Positions 1 to 8,594 of a stretch of DNA of 64,000 bases are shown here, in pieces. Numbering within the stretch: the first letter of the stretch is position 1; each line of letters begins with the position of its first letter. The translations under genes and the position numbers were made by a program. The stretch comes from GCA-2715965 sp047608975 (GTDB lineage: Bacteria; Verrucomicrobiota; Verrucomicrobiia; Limisphaerales; JAYPXF01), in assembly GCA_047608975.1 (NCBI GenBank), contig JBLFYM010000001.1:89013-153012 (forward strand). Direction: 5' to 3'. The notes under the pieces were generated by a model. That model had not been told where the DNA came from. It made no database searches and was given only the letters and a program-made list of their open reading frames with translations.

Positions 1-720
1 AAAATATTTCTGAGACGCGCCGGCACGGTGATTCTTGGAATCAGTATCTTGCTTTGGTTCCTCGCGACCTATCCGCGGAACTCGGCGATCGACGAACGCT
101 TCGCCGAGGAGCGCGCAACCACGGTGCAGCAGGCCTACTCCGGGCTGAGCAATGATGACGTCGATTCAAAGATCGATGAACTCGCAGCACTGCACTCCAA
201 AGAAGGTTCTCCCGTGACGGCTCCAACCGAGATAGATTCGAAAGTCTGGGAGGAATTGGCTGCGCTCAACAAGGCCGAGTCCGGTGAGAAACTACGCACA
301 AGCTTTGCCGGTCGTTTGGGCCAGTTGATCGAACCGGTGATCAAGCCGCTGGGCATGGATTGGAAGATCGGCATCGGATTGGTCGCATCATTTGCAGCCC
401 GAGAGGTTTTTGTGAGCACGATGTCCACCGTCTACAATGTTGGCGAAGTGGATGATTCCGATTCGGGAACGCGAACCTTGGCGCAGACCCTTCGCGAGCA
501 GACCTGGCCGGACGGCTCACCGATTTACACCACCCTGGTGGCGGTCACGCTCATGGTGTTCTACGTCTTCGCGATGCAATGCGTGAGCACCATCGCGGTG
601 GTGCGACGCGAAACCAACGGCTGGAAATGGCCAATCTTCCAATTCGTCTACATGACCGCGTTGGCTTACGTCTTGGCGTTGATCACCTACCACGGCGGGA
701 AGCTGCTTGGTTGGGGGTAG
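1..720 (+). CDS. feoB: Ferrous iron transport protein B, C-terminal part (5' cut by window edge)
   Basis: This is the C-terminal membrane half of FeoB, the GTP-gated ferrous iron permease of the inner membrane. The frame is open from base 1, so the GTPase domain lies outside the window. Visible are a first membrane segment ending in LLWFLATYP, a polar loop, the Gate-type segment around IGLVASFAAREVFVSTM (about residues 121-137 counted from base 1), and two last membrane helices. The conserved AAREVF stretch and the Cys in FAMQCVSTIAV are typical of the family. It ends convergently with the next gene, 81 bases away. The identification is firm; only the upstream part is missing. Confidence 0.93.
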   Translation, partial: KIFLRRAGTVILGISILLWFLATYPRNSAIDERFAEERATTVQQAYSGLSNDDVDSKIDELAALHSKEGSPVTAPTEIDSKVWEELAALNKAESGEKLRTSFAGRLGQLIEPVIKPLGMDWKIGIGLVASFAAREVFVSTMSTVYNVGEVDDSDSGTRTLAQTLREQTWPDGSPIYTTLVAVTLMVFYVFAMQCVSTIAVVRRETNGWKWPIFQFVYMTALAYVLALITYHGGKLLGWG

Positions 721-743
721 CGCGAGAAGAACTTTAAACCGCT

Positions 744-764
744 AGCCCCATTTAAGAGGGGGCT
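744..764. terminator. Weak inverted repeat between convergent genes
   Basis: A 6-bp stem (AGCCCC/GGGGCT) with a 9-base loop lies between the feoB stop and the end of the minus-strand propeller gene. There is no T-tract on either side, so intrinsic termination is only possible, not shown. Confidence 0.25.
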
Positions 765-801
765 GCGATCATTCATTCCCGATAGGATTTCCGTTTGCCC
801 C

Positions 802-2079
802 TCACTCCGCCGCAAGGCTGGCGCAGACGAGTTCACGGTCGTTCCGGGCGAACACGTGTTTGTAGGCGTAAGCGGGATGGGACCAGACGACCAGTCGGCG
901 GCGAAGTTGTTTTGGAGTGGGATCGATCAGTTTCGCGCGGCTGATCTCGTTGAAGCCGCCGGGTGAAAGTTCCGCGATGATCAATTCGCCGGCTTCGTTG
1001 AACATCCACGTCTTGGAGCCGTTCTGCACAAAGTGAATCGTGGACCAGCGATCCTGGGGAGTGGCAGTCTTGTCCTCCCAGATTCGCTTGCCGGTGCGAA
1101 GTTCCAGACAACGGAGTTCGCCATAGCTGTCCACCCCGTAGATGTAGTCGCCGAGCAGAGTAGGGGTGGAGATGATGGAGTGCAGCGCCTCGGTGCTGCG
1201 TTCGCTCTTGCCGCGTCGTCGCCAAACCTCGCGCACTTTCATCGATTTGGCATTGGGCTTGAGCATGAGCGAACCATCGTAGAAGCCAGTGAAGTAGAGC
1301 AGGTCCAGATGCTGGATCGGAGTTGCGATTCCGAGCGGTATTTTGCGTGCTTTGAAAGGGAATTCCCAATGTGGCTTGCCGGTCTGGGGGGCCAGTCCAA
1401 CGATTTGGTCACCGGTCCAGAACACGAGGGCTTTTTTGCCGGCCTGATTGATCATCGTAGGTGCGGCGTAGTTCGCCCGATCGTCCAGAGCTCGCCAGGC
1501 CTCTTTGCCTGAACGCTTGTCGAAGGCCACGACGCAGGCGCCTTTGCCACCGATCATTGCGATGACGAGATCACCATCGACGATCGGCGAGGAGGCAATC
1601 CCCCAGATGGGGAGTTTGATCTCGTACTCTTCGAAGCAATCGTGCTTCCAGATCACCTTGCCGGTCTTGGCGTCCAAACAGTGAAAGTCTCCCTTGGCTC
1701 CGAGCGCGTAGGCGCGTCCGTCATCGATGGTCACGGCGGCCCGGGGGCCGGCCGGGTAACTCACGTTGCGGTAGCTCACCGGGTATTCATGGGTCCACAG
1801 CATTTTGCCGGTCTTGAAATCGACGCAATGCACACGTTCGAGTTCGGGATCCTCCACCCGATCTGTCACATAGACGCGACCATCGGCCACCGTGGGAGCC
1901 GAGTAGCCGCCACCGATGGGAACGCTCCAACGGCGCGCGATCTGTTTTTTGGGGAATGCCTCGATGATTCCGGTTTCCTTCCAGACGCCGTCCCGGTTGG
2001 GACCGCGCCATTGTGGCCAATCGTCGGCGTGAACCGGGATGGCGATACACAGGAAGAGGAGAATTTGGAGTCGTTGCAT
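802..2079 (-). CDS. Exported PQQ-like beta-propeller protein (BamB/quinoprotein repeat family)
   Basis: The 425-residue protein begins with a signal peptide (MQRLQILLFLCIAIPVHADD) and continues with DDWPQWRGPNRDG, the usual first strand of exported PQQ-repeat proteins in this lineage. Repeated blocks such as GRVYVTD, GKMLWTHEYP, GDFHCLDAKTGKVIWKHD and GELRCLELRTGKRIWED mark a seven- or eight-bladed propeller. No dehydrogenase catalytic motif is evident, so a structural or binding role in the periplasm is likelier than PQQ chemistry. The start at 2079 was chosen because the signal peptide begins there. The frame stays open 65 codons further upstream, but that extension does not look like protein. 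Confidence 0.85.
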   Translation of the reverse strand: MQRLQILLFLCIAIPVHADDWPQWRGPNRDGVWKETGIIEAFPKKQIARRWSVPIGGGYSAPTVADGRVYVTDRVEDPELERVHCVDFKTGKMLWTHEYPVSYRNVSYPAGPRAAVTIDDGRAYALGAKGDFHCLDAKTGKVIWKHDCFEEYEIKLPIWGIASSPIVDGDLVIAMIGGKGACVVAFDKRSGKEAWRALDDRANYAAPTMINQAGKKALVFWTGDQIVGLAPQTGKPHWEFPFKARKIPLGIATPIQHLDLLYFTGFYDGSLMLKPNAKSMKVREVWRRRGKSERSTEALHSIISTPTLLGDYIYGVDSYGELRCLELRTGKRIWEDKTATPQDRWSTIHFVQNGSKTWMFNEAGELIIAELSPGGFNEISRAKLIDPTPKQLRRRLVVWSHPAYAYKHVFARNDRELVCASLAAE

Positions 2080-2283
2080 GCGTTTCTCACGCTGAAGCGT
2101 GGAGGTTGTTCCGTCAATCAGATGATCTTGGAACTCGGGCTTGGGATTCGTTGCGGGACGCCTCTGGTTTCCAAAATCACGTGTTCTGTGGCCCGAGTGC
2201 GCAGTGAATAGCGGCCGGGGACAGCCACAGTCCAAGACGCTGTCGCGTTCGCGGATGCCCCGAATTGTGCCCAAACGGGTCTC

Positions 2284-3888
2284 TCAGTTGGGGGCGGCTA
2301 CCTTTTCGATGACGTGAACGGGGTGTTCGTCGAGGAGGTTGAAATGGATCCCCTTGATTTTCTTCGGATCGAAGAAGTTGACGCCGGCGTAGAAATAGAT
2401 GGGGGCGATGATGGCTTCGTCGTGGATGATCATCGACTCGGCCTGCTGCAACAGCTCGCGGCGTTTGGCGGTGTCCGTCTGAAGATTGGCGCTACGCATG
2501 ATCTGATCGTACTTCGCATTCTTCCAGCCGGTGCGGTTGTTGCCATTGTTGCTCATGAACAGGTCGAGGAAGGTGTTGGCGTCGTTGTAATCTCCGATCC
2601 AGCTGCTGCGGCTGATATCGAAGTTCAGCTGGGACTGTTCGTTGAGATAGACCTTCCACTCGCTCTGTCTGATTTCCATCTTGATACCGAGTTCCTTCTT
2701 CCACATCGCCTGTAGCTCCACCGAGATCTGCGCGTCGATCGGTGCGTTGTTCATAAGGTAGGTGAAGGTGGGAAATCCTTTTCCATCCGGGTAACCGGCT
2801 TCGGCGAGGAGCTTGCGCGCACGTTCAGGATTGTGCGGCAAGCCGGCCGGGGATTCGTAATCAGCTGTGCCTTTGGGGACAAAATGTTCGGCGACCTGCT
2901 CGCCGGCCTTCGTGATGTTGTTAACCAGTCGCTGCCGGTCGATTGCCATGGTGAGGGCTTGTCGGACGCGGACGTCATCGAACGGTTTGCGGGTGGTGTT
3001 GAATCGAAAGAAGTAAGACCCGAGATAGCCGAAGGTATGGCAGTCCGGCCGTTTGCGGAGCACGTCCATGAGCGAGGATGGGATGAGGCTTTTGTCCCAG
3101 ATGATGTCGGCAGCGCCGGTGTCGTAGAGATTGAGGGCAGTGGTCGGAAATTTCATGGGGATGAAATCGACGACCTGACATGGAGGTAGCTTGCCGGACC
3201 AGTGGCGTGGGTTCGCGCGGACGCGGACACGGTCATTGAGCTTCCAGAAGTCGAGCATGTAGGGGCCGCTGACGGGAACAGGATGTTCGATGGTCCAGCG
3301 GTCACCATGCTTTTCGATCCAGAATCGCGGGACAACCGCCAACGTGGGGAAGGCGCATAGATCGAGGAAGAATGCGGTCGGAGCATTGAGCTCGACCGCC
3401 AGTGTGTGGGCGTCAATCGTGTAAACGGCGACGTCTTTCGCGGTGTATTTTCGACCGGTGTCGGGATCGGATTTTCCGGTGTTGAAATTTTCTGCGTTCT
3501 TTACGAAATACAGCTGCCCGGCGTAGTCCGCGGCGGTCATCGGATCGAGGACCCGTTGCCACGAATACACAACGTCAGCGGAGGTGATGGGGGTGCCGTT
3601 GGACCATACGGCGTTCTTCCGCAGGTAAAATGTGTAGCGTTTCCCGTCGTCAGAGATTTCCCAACGCTCCGCGAGCGCCGGTTCGGCCCGGGCGGTTTCG
3701 GCCTTCAGTCGGGTCAATCCCTCGAACAGGCCACGGACGATTCGGGAATCGGAAATGCTGGTGATGAGCGCGGGATCGAGTGTTTCTGGTTCAGATCCGT
3801 TAATGATGCGCAGATCTGCCGGTGGGACTGGTTCGCGGCAGCCGGTTGCGAGGAGACAGAGGGCGGGGAGGAGGAGGGCAAGCTTCAA
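2284..3888 (-). CDS. Oligopeptide ABC transporter substrate-binding lipoprotein (OppA/SBP_bac_5)
   Basis: The protein is a periplasmic solute-binding protein of the peptide/nickel family. Typical features are NGSEPETLDPALI near the mature N-terminus, YTFYLRKNAVWSNGTPITSADVVYSWQR, and VRQALTMAIDRQ in the middle. A lipoprotein signal (hydrophobic stretch ending in LLATGC) predicts membrane anchoring. I chose the TTG at 3888 because a GAGG ribosome site sits five bases upstream and the lipoprotein signal starts exactly there. The frame is open to an ATG at 4050, but that stretch overlaps an intergenic repeat and looks non-coding. No permease or ATPase genes are adjacent, so its transporter partners must be elsewhere. 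Confidence 0.85.
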   Translation of the reverse strand: MKLALLLPALCLLATGCREPVPPADLRIINGSEPETLDPALITSISDSRIVRGLFEGLTRLKAETARAEPALAERWEISDDGKRYTFYLRKNAVWSNGTPITSADVVYSWQRVLDPMTAADYAGQLYFVKNAENFNTGKSDPDTGRKYTAKDVAVYTIDAHTLAVELNAPTAFFLDLCAFPTLAVVPRFWIEKHGDRWTIEHPVPVSGPYMLDFWKLNDRVRVRANPRHWSGKLPPCQVVDFIPMKFPTTALNLYDTGAADIIWDKSLIPSSLMDVLRKRPDCHTFGYLGSYFFRFNTTRKPFDDVRVRQALTMAIDRQRLVNNITKAGEQVAEHFVPKGTADYESPAGLPHNPERARKLLAEAGYPDGKGFPTFTYLMNNAPIDAQISVELQAMWKKELGIKMEIRQSEWKVYLNEQSQLNFDISRSSWIGDYNDANTFLDLFMSNNGNNRTGWKNAKYDQIMRSANLQTDTAKRRELLQQAESMIIHDEAIIAPIYFYAGVNFFDPKKIKGIHFNLLDEHPVHVIEKVAAPN

Positions 3889-3993
3889 GTAAGCCTCAAT
3901 CTTCAAGCTCCACTCTGAACGCGCGTGGGTGTGCGGAGGGGAGCTGGCTTCACGCCCCTGGGTTGAGGCTTGAAGCGTACATGAAGTTTTGGA

Positions 3994-4011
3994 TTTGAGG
4001 CTTGGAGCTTT
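3994..4011 (+). repeat. Interspersed intergenic repeat, copy 1
   Basis: An 18-base string (TTTGAGGCTTGGAGCTTT) is found identically at 32021-32038. Related TTGAGGCTTGAAG and GGAGCTTGAAG strings surround it in both orientations between 3883 and 4011. It lies upstream of the oligopeptide-binding gene. Confidence 0.6.
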
Positions 4012-4050
4012 CAGACGCCTTGAATTCCTACGAATGACGCTGAACCGCAA

Positions 4051-4090
4051 ACAAAAAACGCCCGCGATTCGATTTCTCGATTCGTGGGCG
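4051..4090 (-). terminator. Rho-independent terminator of the pgk-tpiA-secG operon
   Basis: A 14-position stem (4059-4072 with 4077-4090; one T-T mismatch and one G-T wobble) closes a TTTC loop. On the minus strand it is followed by six T (4053-4058). It starts 18 bases after the secG stop codon, where an operon end is expected. Confidence 0.85.
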
Positions 4091-4107
4091 CTTGAAAGAG
4101 AAGGTTA

Positions 4108-4719
4108 TCAGTTCTTCTTGGCCGGGGGCACGACAACCGCATTCGTGGCTGCCTTCACTGCGTTGGTGGCAGTGGTCAGCACCTTGGTGGCCGCGGTGTC
4201 CGCCGAGACCTTCACGTTGTCGATGATGGACTGCAGCGTGGCGTTCTCGCCGGACTTCACGGCGTTTGCTGCGTTGGTGATCAGAATCGTGTTGGTGATG
4301 GCGTTGGTCACCGGGGTGACGTTCTGGGAACCAAATCCAACGTTCGTGACTCCTGGAGTCACTGTTGCGTTGGTGACTGCTGCGTTGGAGCTGGCCAAGC
4401 CGGTTGCGGGCAGCTGAATGGGACCGGCCGTCCCGCTCTCGGAGGCCAGTTGGTCGCGCACGGCGCTGTTACCCTTGCGGTTACCGGAGTTGAGCACGGA
4501 GAGGAGCAGGGCCAGACAGAGAAACAGAACTGTGCCCCATTTGGTCAGTTTCGTCATGGTGTTGCCAGCTCCCGCCCCGAAAAGGGCATCCGCGCCGGCG
4601 CCACCAAAGGAAGAGCCCATGCCGGCGTCCTTCTTGGGTAGCTGCACGAGGATCAGGAGAATCAACAACAGGCAGTTGAAGAACAGGACGATACTTAGGA
4701 ATCCAATCAGGTAGCTCAT
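4108..4719 (-). CDS. secG: Preprotein translocase subunit SecG with long C-terminal tail
   Basis: SecG is the small inner-membrane subunit of SecYEG. The first hydrophobic helix (residues about 3-26), the LVQLPKKDAGMGSSFGG loop, the GAGAGNTMTKLTKWG stretch and the second helix (VLFLCLALLLSVL) match the family closely. At 203 residues it is much longer than the usual 70-120. The extra 110 or so residues are rich in Thr, Asn, Ala and Val (TNATVTPGVTNV and similar) and end in PPAKKN. It lies 12 bases downstream of tpiA and is the last gene of the operon. Confidence 0.9.
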   Translation of the reverse strand: MSYLIGFLSIVLFFNCLLLILLILVQLPKKDAGMGSSFGGAGADALFGAGAGNTMTKLTKWGTVLFLCLALLLSVLNSGNRKGNSAVRDQLASESGTAGPIQLPATGLASSNAAVTNATVTPGVTNVGFGSQNVTPVTNAITNTILITNAANAVKSGENATLQSIIDNVKVSADTAATKVLTTATNAVKAATNAVVVPPAKKN

Positions 4720-4731
4720 TTTAAGTCTTTC

Positions 4732-5499
4732 TTAGTCGAGGCAGTTCTTGACGATGTCCGAGAAGCTGCGGACTTCCAGGGCGGCGCCTCCTACGAGGGC
4801 ACCATCAATGTCGGGTTGACCCAACAGCTCACGGGCGTTGTTGGGCTTCACGCTGCCGCCGTATTGAATGCGGACGCGTTTGGCGATTGCTTCGCCGAAA
4901 AGTTCAACGAGCACGCCGCGAATAAAGGCGTGGACGGCCTGGGCCTGTTCCGCACTGGCGGTCTTGCCGGTGCCGATCGCCCAGACGGGTTCGTAGGCGA
5001 GGATGACGTCTTCCATCTGGCTGGCTTCGAGGCCCGCGAGGCTGCCACGAAGTTGGTTGCCAATGACGGTTTCGGTGTCGTCGGCTTCGCGTTGCTCCAA
5101 GGTTTCACCGACGCAGATGATCGGCTTGAGGGATGCTGCGAGAGCAACTTTGGCCTTGGTATTGACGAGTTCGTCACTCTCGTTCTGGTATGCGCGTCGT
5201 TCGGAGTGACCGAGGATCACGTAGCGAACGAGAAATTCCTTGAGCATGTTGGCGGAGATTTCGCCGGTGTAGGCACCGCCGGATTGCTCGCTCATGTTTT
5301 GGCAACCAAGGCGGATGTCGCTCTCGATGACTTCCTTGGAGGTTTCGCTGAGGGCCGTGTAGGGAGGGCACACGATCACGTCGATGTCCTTCAAGTTGCT
5401 AAGTTCCAACTTGAGGCCCTTCACTAGGTCGAGCGCTTCGGCAACTGTCTTGTTCATCTTCCAGTTGCCCGCAATTATGAGTTTTCGTTCTTTTTCCAT
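4732..5499 (-). CDS. tpiA: Triose-phosphate isomerase
   Basis: TpiA interconverts dihydroxyacetone phosphate and glyceraldehyde 3-phosphate in the cytoplasm. All catalytic signatures are present: Lys in AGNWKMNK, His in ILGHSERR, Glu in AYEPVWAIGTGKTA, and the phosphate-binding YGGSVKPNN. The length of 255 residues is standard. It sits between pgk (91 bases upstream) and secG (12 bases downstream) on the same strand, and so is probably co-transcribed with both. Confidence 0.97.
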   Translation of the reverse strand: MEKERKLIIAGNWKMNKTVAEALDLVKGLKLELSNLKDIDVIVCPPYTALSETSKEVIESDIRLGCQNMSEQSGGAYTGEISANMLKEFLVRYVILGHSERRAYQNESDELVNTKAKVALAASLKPIICVGETLEQREADDTETVIGNQLRGSLAGLEASQMEDVILAYEPVWAIGTGKTASAEQAQAVHAFIRGVLVELFGEAIAKRVRIQYGGSVKPNNARELLGQPDIDGALVGGAALEVRSFSDIVKNCLD

Positions 5500-5590
5500 G
5501 CGTTTTGGGTCGCAAAAGAGCCCAAGATTAAATAACAGAAATCTCTCTGCGTCCAGTCTCAGTTTTTAATCTTTTTTTGGGTTTCCCCGC

Positions 5591-6823
5591 CTATTTATCT
5601 GACAAAGCCGCCACACCAGGCAGCTCTTTGCCTTCTAGAAATTCGAGACTGGCACCGCCGCCAGTGCTCATAAAGGTCACCTGATCACCAAGGCCGGCTT
5701 TGTTCAGCGCCTTTACGCTGTCGCCGCCGCCAATGATGCTGACGGCGCCGTTTTGCGTGGCATCGACCACGGCTTTCGCCACTGCGAGGGTGCCGGTTGC
5801 AAAGCGCGGGTCTTCAAAGATACCCATTGGACCGTTCCATAGCACTGTTTTTGCAGCGGCACACTCTTCGCTAAAAGTTTTGGCGGTTTCGGGTCCGATA
5901 TCGACGCCTTCAACCCCGTCCGGGATGTTGACGTCAGGATTGTTGCGGACATTCTTGAATTCCCACTGGCCGTCAACCTTGGCCGATTCAGTGACCGTAT
6001 TGTCGCTTGGTAACAAGAACTTCACGCCCTTCTCTTTGGCCTTGTCGAGTGCCTGCTTGGCCACGTCGACCTTGTCCGGCTCAACCAGAGAAGTGCCGAC
6101 TGTGTAGCCTTGCGCGAGTTTGAAAGTGTAGGCCATGGCTCCGCCAATCAGGATGGTGTCCGCCTTTTCGAGCAAGCGGTCGATCACCTTGATTTTGTCG
6201 GAAACCTTGGCCCCACCGAGAATCACCACGAAGGGGCTCTCGGGGGAGTCGAGTTCTTCGCCGAGGAACTTCAGCTCGCGTTCCATGAGCAGACCCGCGA
6301 CAGACTGTCCGCCGCGCGCTTTCACGATGCGGGCGACCCCGGCTGTGGAGGCATGGTCGCGATGTGCTGCGCCGAAGGCGTCGTTGACGTAAACATCAGC
6401 CACCTTGGCAAGATTCTCTGCAAAGGCCGCGTCGTTGGCCTCTTCTTCGCTGTGATAGCGGACGTTTTCCAACAACACGATGTCACCGGGTTGCATCTGC
6501 CCAACGGTGTTTTCGACCTTCTCGCCAATGCATTGATCGACGAAGGCGACGGGGCGGCAAATCAGATCTGAGAGTTTTGCGGCGACCGGGCGCAGTGACA
6601 TTGAAGGAACGCGCTCGCCCTTTGGACGACCCAGGTGGGCGGTCAGGATGACTTTGGCACCTTTCTCAACCAGCAGGTCGAGCGTGGGCAGTGTCGCCCG
6701 GATACGGGTGTCATCGTTGATGACCATTTCCCCGTCGGTTTCCTCCATCGGAACGTTGTAATCTACGCGCATGAATACGCGTTTGCCCTTCACATCAATG
6801 TCGTTGACTGTCAGTTTTGCCAT
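5591..6823 (-). CDS. pgk: Phosphoglycerate kinase
   Basis: Pgk makes ATP and 3-phosphoglycerate from 1,3-bisphosphoglycerate. The N-terminal substrate-binding motif RVDYNVPM, the AHLGRPKGE loop, the hinge region and the C-terminal nucleotide motif IIGGGDSVKAL are all visible in a normal 410-residue protein. It is the first gene of the pgk-tpiA-secG operon. A minus-strand promoter lies about 25-50 bases upstream, and a TAGGA ribosome site precedes the ATG. Confidence 0.97.
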   Translation of the reverse strand: MAKLTVNDIDVKGKRVFMRVDYNVPMEETDGEMVINDDTRIRATLPTLDLLVEKGAKVILTAHLGRPKGERVPSMSLRPVAAKLSDLICRPVAFVDQCIGEKVENTVGQMQPGDIVLLENVRYHSEEEANDAAFAENLAKVADVYVNDAFGAAHRDHASTAGVARIVKARGGQSVAGLLMERELKFLGEELDSPESPFVVILGGAKVSDKIKVIDRLLEKADTILIGGAMAYTFKLAQGYTVGTSLVEPDKVDVAKQALDKAKEKGVKFLLPSDNTVTESAKVDGQWEFKNVRNNPDVNIPDGVEGVDIGPETAKTFSEECAAAKTVLWNGPMGIFEDPRFATGTLAVAKAVVDATQNGAVSIIGGGDSVKALNKAGLGDQVTFMSTGGGASLEFLEGKELPGVAALSDK

Positions 6824-6846
6824 AGAATCCTACTAAATGAGCGCGC

Positions 6847-6874
6847 AGGATAGCGAAGCGCATAGGCCAGTCAA
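6847..6874 (-). promoter_or_regulatory. Sigma70-type promoter for pgk-tpiA-secG
   Basis: Read on the minus strand, TTGACT (6869-6874) and TATCCT (6847-6852) are separated by 16 bases. The -10 box is about 23 bases upstream of the pgk start. It is a sequence match only. Confidence 0.5.
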
Positions 6875-6999
6875 CGGAGGTTTTGATTTATTTGGGCAGC
6901 TCTGCCCGCCGCGCGTCACTTCCGAAAATCTCCACTCGCCCGGCGCTAGTTTATGGAGGGGTTTACAGCCGGGCAGCATTCTTCCTATCTTGGCCGGAC

Positions 7000-8526
7000 A
7001 TGCGTGACAGTGATATAGGCACAGTTTATCTGGTTGGTGCGGGGCCCGGCGATGCGGGGCTCCTGACGATGCGCGGGGCGGAATTGATTGGTCGGGCGGA
7101 TGTCTTGGTCTACGACGCGCTCGTCAACCCGGAGTTGCTCAAGCTCGCTCCCGCGGACGCGGAAGTCATTTACGGGGGGAAACGCTCCAAAGATCACGCT
7201 ATTCCACAGGGAGAACTGAATCAGCTGCTGGTCGACAAGGCCAAAGAAGGCAAGACGGTCGTCCGCTTGAAAGGCGGCGATTCCTACCTTTTTGGCCGGG
7301 GTGGAGAAGAAGCCGAAGAGTTGGCTGATGGGGGAGTGGAGTTTGAGGTGGTTCCTGGGATTTCCTCTTTTTATGCCGCGCCGAATTACGCCGGTATTCC
7401 GATTACGCATCGCGAGCATTGTTCAAGCTTTACGGTTTTGACCGGGCACGAAGATCCTACGAAGGACGAGAGCGGTATTGATTGGAAGAATCTCGCGGAG
7501 AATCCCGGCACCAAGGTGGTGCTGATGGGCGTGGAGCGCATCGGATCGATCGCCGAGAAACTGACCGCGAACGGCTTGGCCGCAGATACCCCAGTCTGCA
7601 TGGTGCGCTGGGGTACGCGTGGCGATCAGGAAACGATTGAAGGCACTTTGGCCACGATCGCCGGAATCGTTGAAGATAAGAAATTCAAGTCGCCGGCAGT
7701 GACCGTGATCGGTGGCGTCGTAAAGCTTCGGGAAAAGCTGAACTGGTTCGAGAAGCGCCCGCTGTTCGGAAAGCGCGTGGTCGTGACCAGGACACGTCAG
7801 CAGGCCAGTCAGCTAAGCCGTCAACTCAGCGAGCTCGGGGCAGAGGTTCTGGAGATTCCGACAATCCGGACCACCGCTCCAGACGATCCGCAGCCTTTGG
7901 TCGATGCGCTCATGGGACTCAACTCCTACAGCTGGCTGGTATTCACGAGTCCGAACGGAGTGGAATGGTTCTTCGATTTTTTCTTCAAGGCTTTCGAAGA
8001 TCTCCGCGATCTGGGTGGCCCGCGGATTGCGGCGGTCGGACCGGCGACGGCCGAGAAGCTGAAGGCAATGCACCTCAAGGTCGACGTGATGCCGGACAAA
8101 TATGTGACGGCCGACGTGGCGTCTGCGATCGACAAGTTTGAAAGCGTCGAGAATCTCAATGTGCTTTTGCCTCGCGCGCTGGTCGCCAATCCAGAGCTGT
8201 CCAGGGATTTGGAAGCGCTCGGCGCGATTGTGGATGACGTTCCCTGTTATCAGACGGTTCCGGAAACTGAAGACGTGAACGGAGCGGCGGCGAAGCTGAC
8301 AGATCAAGGCGCGGATTGGATCACCTTTACCAGCAGCTCAACCGTGGAGAACTTTCATGCCCGATTTGATCTGCCTGATCTGATCGAGACCTATCCTGAA
8401 ATCAAGCTCGCCTCGATCGGGCCCGAGACCAGTCGCGCGATTCGCGCCCTGAATCTGGAGCCCACCGTGGAGGCGGATGAACACACCATCAAAGGCCTGG
8501 TTCAGGCGCTGCGATCGGCAGACTGA
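7000..8526 (+). CDS. cobA-hemD: Fused uroporphyrinogen-III C-methyltransferase / uroporphyrinogen-III synthase
   Basis: This 508-residue protein joins two enzymes of tetrapyrrole synthesis. Residues about 6-245 are the SAM-dependent methyltransferase that makes precorrin-2, with VYLVGAGPGDAGLLTMRG, VVRLKGGDSYLFGRGGEEAEE and the THREH motif. Residues about 258-500 are HemD, which closes and flips ring D; it has VVVTRTRQQASQL and a late TFTSSSTVENF. The fusion would channel hydroxymethylbilane through to siroheme or cobalamin precursors. I chose the ATG at 7000, where homology begins; upstream codons look non-coding. It is transcribed divergently from pgk. Confidence 0.93.
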   Translation: MRDSDIGTVYLVGAGPGDAGLLTMRGAELIGRADVLVYDALVNPELLKLAPADAEVIYGGKRSKDHAIPQGELNQLLVDKAKEGKTVVRLKGGDSYLFGRGGEEAEELADGGVEFEVVPGISSFYAAPNYAGIPITHREHCSSFTVLTGHEDPTKDESGIDWKNLAENPGTKVVLMGVERIGSIAEKLTANGLAADTPVCMVRWGTRGDQETIEGTLATIAGIVEDKKFKSPAVTVIGGVVKLREKLNWFEKRPLFGKRVVVTRTRQQASQLSRQLSELGAEVLEIPTIRTTAPDDPQPLVDALMGLNSYSWLVFTSPNGVEWFFDFFFKAFEDLRDLGGPRIAAVGPATAEKLKAMHLKVDVMPDKYVTADVASAIDKFESVENLNVLLPRALVANPELSRDLEALGAIVDDVPCYQTVPETEDVNGAAAKLTDQGADWITFTSSSTVENFHARFDLPDLIETYPEIKLASIGPETSRAIRALNLEPTVEADEHTIKGLVQALRSAD

Positions 8527-8541
8527 AAGCAAGTTGGAGTT

Positions 8542-8576
8542 CACGCTTCGGCGTGTTTCGGGCTGATAAGCCCGAA
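8542..8576. terminator. Two adjacent perfect hairpins between convergent genes
   Basis: The first is CACGC-TTCG-GCGTG (8542-8555). The second is an 8-bp perfect stem TTCGGGCT/AGCCCGAA with a GATA loop (8557-8576). They fill most of the 68-base gap between the cobA-hemD and Ppx genes. There is no clear T-tract, so this may be a transcript-stabilising or Rho-associated structure rather than a classical terminator. Confidence 0.45.
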
Positions 8577-8594
8577 CGAGTTTGGGCCGGCACA

